Below, piece after piece: positions 15,389 to 24,017 of a stretch of 64,000 nt of DNA. Every line of letters begins with the position of its first letter. The first letter of the stretch is position 1. Source of the stretch: an uncultured Flavobacteriales bacterium (GTDB lineage: Bacteria; Bacteroidota; Bacteroidia; Flavobacteriales; Schleiferiaceae); NCBI GenBank assembly GCA_905478295.1, contig CAJQHZ010000004.1, positions 1 to 64,000 of the forward strand, in the 5' to 3' direction. Both the position numbers and the translations under genes were made by a program. A model generated the notes under the pieces. The model saw only the letters and a program-made list of their open reading frames with translations. It had not been told where the DNA came from and made no database searches.

Positions 15389-16739
15389 ATCCGCTCTCAA
15401 TTTCATGTTAGCGTCGATATTGCTGTTGTTCGGGGCTCGTGCTACCGCTCAGACCAACTCAGTGAGTCCACTAAGTATTAATGGCTTGGGTGAGACCACC
15501 TTTGGGATTACCCCTTCCTTTCTCGGTATGGGTGGCACCGGAATCGGCTATGCAGATCGTTATACGATAAACGTTCTCAATCCTGCCGGTTACTCCAACT
15601 TAGAATATTCTACGCTTGAAATGAGTGGTGCACACCGCACCTTTCGTCATCAAATCATTAGCGAATCTATAGATCAAGACAACCATAATACCTACTTCGA
15701 TTACTTCGGATTCGGTTTCAAATTCAACGATTGGATCGGTGGAGCATTCTCGCTGAGCCCCTATGCGGCAAAAGGATATAATGTAAGTGTAGCGGATTCT
15801 TCAGACGATTTCGGAATTTATGAATACCGTTCTATAGGTTCTGGCGGATACGACCAATTCACCCTCGGGCTCGCTTTACAACCGTCCCCGTGGTTTAGCG
15901 TCGGAGGTAATGCACGCTATGTCTTTGGCGAAATGGAAACGAGTAACAAAACTATTTTAGCGAATAGTCAATTTCTCTCCGTAAGCAAAACGAAGAAAAC
16001 AGGAATTAGTGACTTGACTTTCGACATAGGAACACAGTTGCAAGGAGATATTGATCGATTCCATTTTGTAGCTGGAGCAGTTTACGGTTTTGGAGGTTCT
16101 ATGAATTCGCGTCAAATTTCTACGCAATATTCATTCATTAACAGTGGTATCGTAGAAACCCCAGTAGACACACTGTTTTACAACCTGTCAGAAGAGGGCA
16201 GTATGATTCTTCCTACCTCTTCAGGATTTGGGTTTGGTGTGAGTAGAACTGTAGAAAATATCCCCGTCAATGCTTGGGATTTAGTCGTAGACTATAGACG
16301 AGTGAATTGGCAAGACTACAGAGATTTCACACCATTAGGGGGTGCACCAGTTCAATCGGCTATTGCAGCCAGTGAAAGAGGAAGTGTAGGCCTTGTAATG
16401 GTACCTTCCTATGTCATTCCGCAGCTTAGACGCAGCTCCAATTACTTCGCCATATCAAGATACCGCTTCGGTTATTCAAGAGAAAAAGGTCAGTACTATT
16501 GGCAGGAGCCTAGTACTGGTCCAACTTACGTTACTCAAGAGTTCAACTTAGGCTTAACGCTTCCTATTATTTACAGAAGTTTAGCTCCTGGTGAACAAAA
16601 GGCAAGCTTTTTGAATATTAGTCTAGGAAGAGGTACCCGGTGGAGTGGTGTGGAATCTGATGTAAAAGAAGATTATTGGAATTTGAACTTCGGGATAACA
16701 CTCAACGACAAATGGTTCCAGAAATTTAGATATAGATAA
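15357..16739 (+). CDS. Outer-membrane beta-barrel protein, FadL/OmpP1-like
   Basis: 460 residues from the ATG at 15357, which gives a signal peptide with a basic n-region (MNILKVNPLNKSALNF, then a hydrophobic core ending ARATAQ). A later ATG at 15405 would remove the positive charges. The mature part starts NSVSPLSINGLGETTFG with the SFLGMGGTGIGYAD and NVLNPAGYSNL motifs seen in FadL-type Bacteroidota OMPs, and has alternating beta strands with aromatic girdles throughout. Cargo unknown. The genes downstream (TPR protein, LptC, foldase) suggest an envelope role. Confidence 0.8.
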   Translation: MNILKVNPLNKSALNFMLASILLLFGARATAQTNSVSPLSINGLGETTFGITPSFLGMGGTGIGYADRYTINVLNPAGYSNLEYSTLEMSGAHRTFRHQIISESIDQDNHNTYFDYFGFGFKFNDWIGGAFSLSPYAAKGYNVSVADSSDDFGIYEYRSIGSGGYDQFTLGLALQPSPWFSVGGNARYVFGEMETSNKTILANSQFLSVSKTKKTGISDLTFDIGTQLQGDIDRFHFVAGAVYGFGGSMNSRQISTQYSFINSGIVETPVDTLFYNLSEEGSMILPTSSGFGFGVSRTVENIPVNAWDLVVDYRRVNWQDYRDFTPLGGAPVQSAIAASERGSVGLVMVPSYVIPQLRRSSNYFAISRYRFGYSREKGQYYWQEPSTGPTYVTQEFNLGLTLPIIYRSLAPGEQKASFLNISLGRGTRWSGVESDVKEDYWNLNFGITLNDKWFQKFRYR

Positions 16740-16747
16740 AAAACGTG

Positions 16748-18424
16748 ATGATTATGAAACGAATCCTATTTGCCTTCGGTATTTTATTGATGAGCTTTTC
16801 TGTTCAAGCACAAGAGTCGAAATGGGGAAATTCCATTGCCGATTCTGTTTCTTGTTTTCAGAACTATAACATCATGGGCTCTTACTACCAGAGTAAGGAC
16901 TACGCAGAAGCTTACGATGCGTGGAAAGCACTTTATGAAACGTGTCCATCTGCTAATATTCGCATTTACACGTACGGTGATAATATTATAGAAGCGAAGA
17001 TTAAAGAAGCCAGTGACGATGCAACTAAAAATGCATTGATTCAAGAACTTCTGAGTTTATACGACGCATTCGCGGTTCACTTCCCTAAGGAAAAATCGAA
17101 TGCTATTTCATCAAAAGCATACCATTTCTACAACTACTACAGAAAGAATTCTGATAGTGTTTCAAAGGCTGTGGTGATGTTTGAAGAGGCAAAGTCCCTC
17201 TTAGGTGATTCCATGTCAGTTGCACACATCGACCGATACTTCCAAGCAAATGTGAAGGAATTCAATAAGACTAAAGATGTAAATCGTTTGTTTGAGGTGT
17301 ACAATGCAGTATTAGTTACACTCGAATTCGACTTCAATACGTTTAACGTTGAAAATTACAATATTCAACTAAAGGCAGATTCTGTACTCGATTTCATTGC
17401 ATATGCGGACAGTATTCGTCCAGCGACTGAAGTAGCAAAAGCAGCGTTTGATGCAAAGCTGGCCGTTTACGATTCAACGAATGCCTACAATAACGCATCA
17501 AAGAAGCGCATGAAGAAGGCGGCGAAACTTCCACCATTGGTAAAGCCAGAGTTGGATGCAACAACCCAAGAATTAGTTAGCGTGCTTGAGAAAGCTGATG
17601 AGCTTAGGACGAAGTATGAATTAGATGAGCAAGGTTTAACCTCTGTGGACAAGCGTAATATGTCGAATAACGAAATTCGTTTGAGAAACATTACCAAGGT
17701 CCAACGAAATATTGAGAGAATCTTGAGCCCACTTTTAACATGTAATAAACTTACACTGATCTACAACGAAGAAGCTTTCGAACAGAATAAAGATAATGTA
17801 GAGTGGTTGAAACGTGCCGGAAACCTTTTGCAGAAAGAACGCGTAGGCGATGATGGTGAATTGACCTCTTGTACGGACAACCCTGTATTCATTTCAATCG
17901 CAGAAACATTGTATGAAATTGAGCCTAGTGCACAAGCGGCATTGAAAATGGCGAAATTAGATGTAAATAAAGGCGATTGGGCCATGGCAAAGAAGTACTA
18001 CACTGAAGCTATTGAGCAAGAAGAAGATCTACGTCGTAAAGCAAATACGTACATGGGGTTAGCCTATGTAAATCAGAAAATGGGTGCACTATCTTCTGCA
18101 AAGAGTAACTGCCTGAAAGCAGGTCAACTCCGTAAGAATTGGGGAAATCCATACTTGTACCTTGCAACCATTTATGCAGATGCAGCAGGTTCTTGTGGAT
18201 CGAATGCAGTTGAGAAAAACGCGGTGTATTGGGCGGCAATTAACAAATTGAGCTACGCAAGAAGTATTGACCCAAGCATTGCCGATAAGGCGGCTAAATT
18301 AATTTCGGCCTACAGCCAACAAATTCCTGATAAAGGCATTTCGTTCCAATTAGGCTACAAAGAAGGCGATAAGATTAATATAGGCTGTTGGATTAATGAG
18401 ACGGTAAGCGTTAAATTCTACTAA
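16748..18424 (+). CDS. Exported tetratricopeptide-repeat protein
   Basis: About 558 residues; the start is the ATG at 16748 or the one at 16754 (MKRILFAFGILLMSFSVQAQ). A clear signal peptide ends QAQ. The mature protein is helical with TPR-like pairs, for example YYQSKDYAEAYDAWKALYE near the N-terminus and AKKYYTEAIEQEEDLRRKANTYMGLAYVNQKMG near the C-terminus. Conserved-looking Cys residues occur (CFQNYN, ETCPSA, LLTCNK, TSCTDN, SNCLKAG, GSCGS, IGCWIN), fitting periplasmic disulfides. Probably a periplasmic scaffold. It follows the OMP gene by 8 bases and ends in a strong terminator. Confidence 0.82.
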   Translation: MIMKRILFAFGILLMSFSVQAQESKWGNSIADSVSCFQNYNIMGSYYQSKDYAEAYDAWKALYETCPSANIRIYTYGDNIIEAKIKEASDDATKNALIQELLSLYDAFAVHFPKEKSNAISSKAYHFYNYYRKNSDSVSKAVVMFEEAKSLLGDSMSVAHIDRYFQANVKEFNKTKDVNRLFEVYNAVLVTLEFDFNTFNVENYNIQLKADSVLDFIAYADSIRPATEVAKAAFDAKLAVYDSTNAYNNASKKRMKKAAKLPPLVKPELDATTQELVSVLEKADELRTKYELDEQGLTSVDKRNMSNNEIRLRNITKVQRNIERILSPLLTCNKLTLIYNEEAFEQNKDNVEWLKRAGNLLQKERVGDDGELTSCTDNPVFISIAETLYEIEPSAQAALKMAKLDVNKGDWAMAKKYYTEAIEQEEDLRRKANTYMGLAYVNQKMGALSSAKSNCLKAGQLRKNWGNPYLYLATIYADAAGSCGSNAVEKNAVYWAAINKLSYARSIDPSIADKAAKLISAYSQQIPDKGISFQLGYKEGDKINIGCWINETVSVKFY

Positions 18425-18445
18425 CCAGTTTACAACGACTTTGAT

Positions 18446-18481
18446 AATTCCCCTAGACATTCGTCTAGGGGAATTTTTTTT
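18446..18481 (+). terminator. Intrinsic terminator after the TPR gene
   Basis: A perfect 13-bp stem (AATTCCCCTAGAC with its complement) around loop ATTC, followed by eight Ts. It separates coaX-OMP-TPR from the lptC group. Confidence 0.93.
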
Positions 18482-18507
18482 GCGCATTTTTACCGACCTT
18501 CGTCAGC

Positions 18508-19065
18508 ATGAAATCTCTTTTGAAACAACCCAAATTACTGGTCATTTTAGTAGTGGTTTTCTTCAGTGCCTGTTCGAATGATTCAATGGATGTCGCTGAG
18601 GTCAGTAAGATTCCGGTCGTATTTCCTTTGAACGAACAACACGGAGCGCACATCACGTATAGCGATAGCGGGCAAAAGGTTTTAGAGATTCGTGCAGGAC
18701 TATTGCAAGACTTTGGCAATATGGAGCCCCCTTATGTTTTCTTTGGGGAAGGAATTACTGTCAATTTCTACAGTGCAAATGCAAAAACAGCCACGGTATT
18801 AAAGGCCGATACAGCGCGACAGCTGAAGAAAGAGGACTTATGGGGCATAGGCGGTAATGTAGAAGTGACGAACGGAAAAGGTGAGCGTATGACGACGGAA
18901 TTATTATTCTGGGATAAAAAAGAAGAGCGTTTGTATAGTGATGAGAAGGTTCAGATTTTATCCGACGGTCAGCTTATCCGTGGGAAAGGTTTTGAGGCCG
19001 ATCAGTCGTTTAATACCTATCGTATTTATAAAGTACAAGGAGAAATAACAGTAGACGATGAATAA
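18508..19065 (+). CDS. lptC: LPS export periplasmic protein LptC
   Basis: 185 residues. The N-terminus has a lipobox-like FFSAC with Cys22, so it may be lipid-anchored; in Proteobacteria LptC is instead held by a transmembrane helix. The remainder is the OstA-like beta-jellyroll (VLEIRAGLLQDFG, GITVNFYSANAKTATVLKADTA, LWGIGGNVEVTNGKGERMTTELLFWDKKEERLYSD), ending in GKGFEADQSF. LptC takes lipopolysaccharide from the LptBFG transporter and hands it to LptA. A GACCTTCG element before the start is a possible promoter. It overlaps the next small gene by 8 bases. Confidence 0.9.
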   Translation: MKSLLKQPKLLVILVVVFFSACSNDSMDVAEVSKIPVVFPLNEQHGAHITYSDSGQKVLEIRAGLLQDFGNMEPPYVFFGEGITVNFYSANAKTATVLKADTARQLKKEDLWGIGGNVEVTNGKGERMTTELLFWDKKEERLYSDEKVQILSDGQLIRGKGFEADQSFNTYRIYKVQGEITVDDE

Positions 19066-19243
19066 GGCATTACGATTTATAGAGATATTGTGGCTAGGAG
19101 TAGCCGCAGTCAGTTCAGTTGAAATTTATGTCAATTGGGGCACTAACTGGCAGAACACCATTAAATTCTCTCTTTTTCTGGGGGCAGGTATTTTCATGTA
19201 TTTCCTACGTAGACGATCTCGTCTTAAACAAACTAAGAAGTAA
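19058..19243 (+). CDS. Small two-helix membrane protein of unknown function
   Basis: 61 residues with two hydrophobic segments (ILWLGVAAVSSVEIYV and SLFLGAGIFMYFL) and a strongly basic C-terminus (RRRSRLKQTKK) that predicts both ends in the cytoplasm. The start overlaps the end of lptC by 8 bases and the stop precedes the next gene by 3 bases, so it is translationally embedded between LPS export and a CNNM transporter. I do not recognise a named family. The tight overlap argues that it is a real gene. Confidence 0.7.
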   Translation: MNKALRFIEILWLGVAAVSSVEIYVNWGTNWQNTIKFSLFLGAGIFMYFLRRRSRLKQTKK

Positions 19244-19246
19244 CCA

Positions 19247-20500
19247 TTGGAATATCTTCTACCCATTGTACTGGCCGTATTCTTTTCTGCGCTCTTCTCA
19301 GGGCTGGAAATGGCGTACTTAAGTATCAATAAGTTACATGTAGAACTTGAACGTCAGAAAGGCGGAGTTGCGAATAAGGCTCTTGGCTACTTAGTAAATC
19401 GACCTGCTGCTTTTATTGCTGCAATTTTGGTTGGGAATAATGTAGCATTGGTGCTTTATGGAAATTACATGCACCGCCTACTCACGCCTGTCTTTACTGG
19501 TTGGGGTGCAATGGAATACCTAATTCTATTGTTGGAAACCTCCATTTCAACCGTAGTGATTTTAGTTTTTGCTGAATTTCTCCCTAAAACACTTTTTCGC
19601 CAAAATGCCGAAGGACTTATGCGTTGGTTGAGTTTGCCTGCGTGGCTGTTGTTTTGGCTGTTACGCCTACCGAGCGCACTCATGCTTGGTGTAAGCCAAT
19701 TCTTTTTAAAGTACGTATTCCGAGTAGTGGTACAAGAAGAAGAAAATGCCTTCGGTCGAATGGAGCTTGATCATTATGTTAGAGAACGAGTTCCTCGAAT
19801 ATCAGACGGTAATGAGGAAGTTGATCCGGAATTGGAAATTTTTAAAAATGCGCTAGAATTTCCTGAGACTAAAGCTCGTGAGTTTATGATTCCGAGAACC
19901 GAAATTGAAGGTGTAGAGGTGAATGAAATGCCCGATAAGGTAAGGGCATTTTTCATTGAATCAGGCTACAGCAAGCTACTCGTGTTTGAAGATAATATTG
20001 ATAAAATAATCGGGTATGTTCATGCATTTGAGCTATTTAAAAAGCCGGATCATCTAAAACGAGTACTTCGTCCTGTTGCATTTATACCTGAAAGTATGCG
20101 TGCGGATGAGATACTCAATTTATTTACGCGAGAGAAACGTAACATAGCTGTTGTATTAGACGAGCATGGAGGAACCAGTGGGATGATCACTTTAGAGGAC
20201 GTTATTGAAGAAATTTTCGGCGAGATTGAAGATGAACACGATACTGAGGAATTGTTAGAACGTCAAATAAATGATAGTGAATGGTTGTTCTCAGCGCGTT
20301 TAGACATCTCTGATATCAATGAAAAATGGGGTCTAGAACTACCTCAAAGTGAAAATTACAATACGCTTGGAGGCTATATTTTGGACCTTTATCAAAGCCT
20401 TCCAGAGAAGGGAACTGTAGTGCGAAGTGACCAATACTTATTCCTCGTACAAAAAACTAAGGCAAACAGGTTGGAAGAGGTGCTCGTAAAGGCCAATTAA
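19247..20500 (+). CDS. Hemolysin/CNNM-CorC family membrane protein
   Basis: 417 residues from a TTG start at 19247 (MEYLLPIVLAVFFSALFSGLE). The first in-frame ATG would delete the first half of the DUF21 membrane domain, so TTG is inferred. DUF21 helices (residues 1-190) lead into a CBS pair (about 200-330, with DEHGGTSGMITLEDVIEEIFGEIEDEHD) and a C-terminal CorC_HlyC domain. Family members export or sense Mg2+ and related cations. Some Bacteroidota members, such as GldE, help gliding and T9SS function; the GldE assignment cannot be confirmed here. Confidence 0.9.
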   Translation: MEYLLPIVLAVFFSALFSGLEMAYLSINKLHVELERQKGGVANKALGYLVNRPAAFIAAILVGNNVALVLYGNYMHRLLTPVFTGWGAMEYLILLLETSISTVVILVFAEFLPKTLFRQNAEGLMRWLSLPAWLLFWLLRLPSALMLGVSQFFLKYVFRVVVQEEENAFGRMELDHYVRERVPRISDGNEEVDPELEIFKNALEFPETKAREFMIPRTEIEGVEVNEMPDKVRAFFIESGYSKLLVFEDNIDKIIGYVHAFELFKKPDHLKRVLRPVAFIPESMRADEILNLFTREKRNIAVVLDEHGGTSGMITLEDVIEEIFGEIEDEHDTEELLERQINDSEWLFSARLDISDINEKWGLELPQSENYNTLGGYILDLYQSLPEKGTVVRSDQYLFLVQKTKANRLEEVLVKAN

Positions 20501-20514
20501 TTGGCGCCAATCCT

Positions 20515-20522
20515 TATATTCG
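20515..20522 (+). promoter_or_regulatory. Candidate -7 element for the PpiD-like foldase
   Basis: TATATTCG (TAnnTTcG) lies 27 bases upstream of the start codon in a 49-base gap after the CNNM gene. No convincing -33 element. Confidence 0.35.
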
Positions 20523-20549
20523 CAAACTCATTCATTTAATTGCAAGACA

Positions 20550-22670
20550 ATGGCAACAATCCAACGCATCAGACAGCGCTCAGGACTTTTAGTAGTCGTG
20601 GTGTTTGTAGCACTCATTGCTTTCCTCTTAGGAGATTTATTCCGCTCAGGTGGATCTAAGTTTTTTGGAGACCCAAATATCATCGGAACCGTAAATGGCC
20701 GCGATATCACACGTCTAGAACTCAGCCAGGGTATGGAGGAGTTGCGTTCGGGAAATCCAGAACAATACGCAAACACAAGCAGCATTCAGCTCGCAAACTT
20801 CGTTTGGAACAATATCGTTACCGAAGAATTGCTATCAGCAGAATTAGGTGCGGCAGGCATGAGCGTAAGTGAGCAGGAGATTTATTTCGATATCATCATG
20901 AACCCAAACATTCGTCAAAATTTCGCTGGAGCGAATGGCCAGTTTGATGAAAACATGTTCAAAAGCTACATCGCTCAGGTTCGCGAGAATCGCGACGCTT
21001 CCGAGCAATCCGTTGAGATGTGGACGCAGTGGCTCGCTTTCGAGCGTGCTGTAGCTAATCAAGCGCAAAACTTCAAATACACCAATGCAATCGAAAAGGC
21101 GATTTTCATGCCGACCGGTCTTGCGGAGGCTGAAATAAAGCGTGGCGATGCGCAGCATCCAGCTCAGTACGTTTATGTTCCTTACATTGATGTGAATGAG
21201 GATGAAATCGCGGTTACTGATGAAGATGCGAAGCGTTACTACAACGCAAACAAAGCAGATTTCGAGCAGGAAGAGGGCCGTAATATAGAGTTCATCAACT
21301 TCCCATTGGCTCCATCTGAACCTGATCGCGAAGCAGTGCGTGCCGAATTAGCGACCCTTTCATTGGGGTGGATGAATGAAGAGGACGATTCCGTATTTGT
21401 CAATTTACACAGTGATGTTCGTTTCCAATCAGAATATTACACCGTTACAGAATTAGTCGGTACTGGTCTTGATACACTTGTTGACGGACAGTCCGTGGGT
21501 TACCAGAAAGGCCCTATAGATTTAGGCGGAGCTTTTGCAGTAGTTAAACTCGTAGATAGAAAAATTGTCCCGGACAGTGCACAAGCACGTCATATACTCA
21601 TTCCATTCGCTGGAGCTACAAGAGCTGATGCTTCCATTACGCGCAATCCACAAGAGGCCAAAGTATTGGCCGATAGTCTGTATGCATATCTTGAAGAGAA
21701 TCCATCTGCTTTTGAATCGGTGAGTGAAGAGTTTTCTGCAGACATCGTCGCAAAAGAAAAGGGCGGTGATTTAGGTTACTTCTCTCGTGGTGAAATGGCG
21801 AAGCCTTTTGAAAACTTCTGTTTCTTTAAGAAAAACGGTTCTATGGGTGTTGTTCCAACGCAGTTCGGTTGGCACGTGATTCAAGTAACCAATCAAAAAG
21901 GTTCAAATGATGTTTACAAGATTGGTCAAATTATTCGCGAGATTTTACCTTCTGAAGCAACCATTCAAGACTTATACAATCAAGCTTCAGGTTATGCTGC
22001 CGAGGCGCAAACTGCAGAAGATTACCGCGCATTGGCCTCCGAAAAAGGATTCTTCCTGCGTCCAGCGCGTAACTTAGGTCGTTTCGAAGAAGTAGTTTCA
22101 GGATTAGGTACTGCACGTCGTGTAGTTCGTTGGGCTTGGGACGAAGACCGTGAAGAAGGTAATATCGGATTGCTGGAGAATGACGGAAAAGGATACGTAG
22201 TGGTTGTCTTGACTGATAAACTTAACGAAGGAACCACGTCTTTTGAATTGGTGCAAGCCCAGTGTTTAGAGGCGGCCAAGAAAGACGCGAAGAAAGCGGT
22301 GATTACAGAGCGTTTAGAAAACGCGTTGTCTGAAGCCTCGACTATTGAAGCAGTAGCTGCAACGACAGGTAAAGAAGTACGTACGCTTAGCTTCCGTATA
22401 TCTCAATTCAACATAGCTGGCGTCGGTAATGAAGCCGCTGTGGTAGGAACGATCTGCGGTTTAGAACCAGGTTCACTAAGTGGTGTGATTACAGGTGACA
22501 ATGGAGCGTTTGTTGCCATTACTTCTCCTGCAACTCCCGCGCCTGCAATAGATTACTCCAATATGGCACAGAATACTCAACGTAGTATTCGCAATCTAGT
22601 AGGTACTCAGGCTTATAAAGCTTTAGAGGAAAAAGCTAAAATCGAGGATATGCGCTACATGATGTTCTAA
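20550..22670 (+). CDS. PpiD-like periplasmic peptidyl-prolyl isomerase (SurA N-terminal type)
   Basis: 706 residues. A short cytoplasmic N-terminus (MATIQRIRQRSG) precedes one transmembrane helix (LLVVVVFVALIAFLLGDLF), so the protein is anchored in the inner membrane with its bulk in the periplasm. A SurA_N-type helical region follows, then a parvulin-type PPIase domain (begins ARHILIPFAGATRAD; includes AKEKGGDLGYFSRGEMAKPFE and FGWHVIQV), then a helical C-terminal part. PpiD assists folding of newly secreted proteins next to the Sec translocon. The E. coli homologue is 623 residues. Confidence 0.92.
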   Translation: MATIQRIRQRSGLLVVVVFVALIAFLLGDLFRSGGSKFFGDPNIIGTVNGRDITRLELSQGMEELRSGNPEQYANTSSIQLANFVWNNIVTEELLSAELGAAGMSVSEQEIYFDIIMNPNIRQNFAGANGQFDENMFKSYIAQVRENRDASEQSVEMWTQWLAFERAVANQAQNFKYTNAIEKAIFMPTGLAEAEIKRGDAQHPAQYVYVPYIDVNEDEIAVTDEDAKRYYNANKADFEQEEGRNIEFINFPLAPSEPDREAVRAELATLSLGWMNEEDDSVFVNLHSDVRFQSEYYTVTELVGTGLDTLVDGQSVGYQKGPIDLGGAFAVVKLVDRKIVPDSAQARHILIPFAGATRADASITRNPQEAKVLADSLYAYLEENPSAFESVSEEFSADIVAKEKGGDLGYFSRGEMAKPFENFCFFKKNGSMGVVPTQFGWHVIQVTNQKGSNDVYKIGQIIREILPSEATIQDLYNQASGYAAEAQTAEDYRALASEKGFFLRPARNLGRFEEVVSGLGTARRVVRWAWDEDREEGNIGLLENDGKGYVVVVLTDKLNEGTTSFELVQAQCLEAAKKDAKKAVITERLENALSEASTIEAVAATTGKEVRTLSFRISQFNIAGVGNEAAVVGTICGLEPGSLSGVITGDNGAFVAITSPATPAPAIDYSNMAQNTQRSIRNLVGTQAYKALEEKAKIEDMRYMMF

Positions 22671-22699
22671 CCCGGAAGCACTAAATAGATTACAATAAG

Positions 22700-22736
22700 C
22701 GCGAGCCGATGCATATGCATCGGCTCGCGTTTTTTT
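22700..22736 (+). terminator. Intrinsic terminator after the foldase gene
   Basis: A 14-bp perfect stem CGCGAGCCGATGCA with its complement, 2-base loop, then seven Ts. The GC-rich hairpin lies between convergent genes. The minus side lacks a matching T run, so it acts mainly on the plus strand. Confidence 0.93.
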
Positions 22737-22748
22737 ATGGCGCCTGTG

Positions 22749-24017
22749 TTACGAAAGGCGGTTCCAGCGTTCAGCGTCGAGCTTTACAAAGATGAAGAGT
22801 AAAATGGTAAAGCCCCACAGGGACGAACCACCATAACTGAAGAAAGGCAATGGTATGCCGATTGTGGGCACGAGACCTATTGTCATACCTATATTGATCA
22901 GCCAATGGGTAAATAGGATGCTCGCCACGCTGTAGCCATAGACACGAGAAAAGGTGTCTTTTTGCTTGTCTGCTAGCCAAATTATTCGACCAATCAATAC
23001 GGCGAACAGTGTCATAAGCAGGGCAGTTCCTAAGAACCCCCATTCCTCTCCAATGGTACAGAAAATGTAATCTGTACTCTGTTCAGGTACAAAATTAAGT
23101 TTTGTTTGAGTGCCGTTTAGATAGCCTTTACCAGTCCAGCCGCCAGATCCAATAGCAATGAGGCTTTGAAGCGTATTATATCCAGCACCTGTAGGGTCGT
23201 CCTCTAGTCCAAGCAGTACTTTGATACGTATTTGTTGGTGCGGAGCAAGAACACGCTCCATAACTTGACCTACGGCGAAAACTGTGGCGCTTGCAATGGA
23301 GAAAAGGGAGGCATTTGCAGCTATAGGTCCCCGTCTTTTCGGAAGAAGTAGGAATAGTAAAAGTGAGATACTGCCCAATACGACGAGCGCAGTTCGTAAG
23401 GGCAATAGTAAGCCAATTATAGCCAGTGCCACGAGAGCAAGCGCCGCACCGATATAGTAACCTGGCATACCTTCACGGTAGAGTACAAGAAGGAGGCTTA
23501 AATAGACAAGTGAAGAGCCTAAATCAGGTTGAAGTCCAATGAGAAATCCTGGAATTAAGAATAAGGCAGCAGCGATTAGCCTGTGCGACCAAAGTTTCAT
23601 GTTAGTCTGGGACTGACCTAAATAAAAGGCGAGCATTAATGCCGTAGCAAACTTTGCAACTTCTGAAGGTTGAAGGCTAAAGGACCCTAAAGCATACCAG
23701 CTCTGTGCACCGCCTATTTTTTTACCTACGAAGAGCACACCGATCAAAAGTAAGAGAGTTAAAATGTACCAGAATGGAGCGAAATTGGTCCATAGACGGT
23801 AATTAGATAAGAGTATGCCTAGAATAATAACAAAACTACCACCGATAAAAAGTAATTGCTTTCCGTATTCCTGGGAAAGGTTAAACAAAGAAGCGGCCTC
23901 TTCATTGTATACTGAAGAATGAATGCTAAGCCAGCCCCAAAAAACGAGTACAGTGTAGATGACCGCCACAACAGGGTCAATCTTCAGCCGGTTTCTATTT
24001 CTACGGTTTCTAGCCAT
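22749..24017 (-). CDS. rodA: Rod shape-determining protein RodA (SEDS glycosyltransferase)
   Basis: 422 residues and about ten transmembrane helices. SEDS-family motifs include GGAQSWYALGSFSLQPSEVAKFATAL, the catalytic loop region with Asp in GLQPDLGSSLVYL, GWTGKGYLNGTQTKLNFVPEQSTDYIFCTIGEEWG and the C-terminal GIPLPFFSYGGSSL. It polymerises lipid II glycans with PBP2 in the elongasome. Its start overlaps the PBP2 stop by one base (TAATG), which fits coupled synthesis of the two partners. Confidence 0.96.
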   Translation of the reverse strand: MARNRRNRNRLKIDPVVAVIYTVLVFWGWLSIHSSVYNEEAASLFNLSQEYGKQLLFIGGSFVIILGILLSNYRLWTNFAPFWYILTLLLLIGVLFVGKKIGGAQSWYALGSFSLQPSEVAKFATALMLAFYLGQSQTNMKLWSHRLIAAALFLIPGFLIGLQPDLGSSLVYLSLLLVLYREGMPGYYIGAALALVALAIIGLLLPLRTALVVLGSISLLLFLLLPKRRGPIAANASLFSIASATVFAVGQVMERVLAPHQQIRIKVLLGLEDDPTGAGYNTLQSLIAIGSGGWTGKGYLNGTQTKLNFVPEQSTDYIFCTIGEEWGFLGTALLMTLFAVLIGRIIWLADKQKDTFSRVYGYSVASILFTHWLINIGMTIGLVPTIGIPLPFFSYGGSSLWGFTILLFIFVKLDAERWNRLS

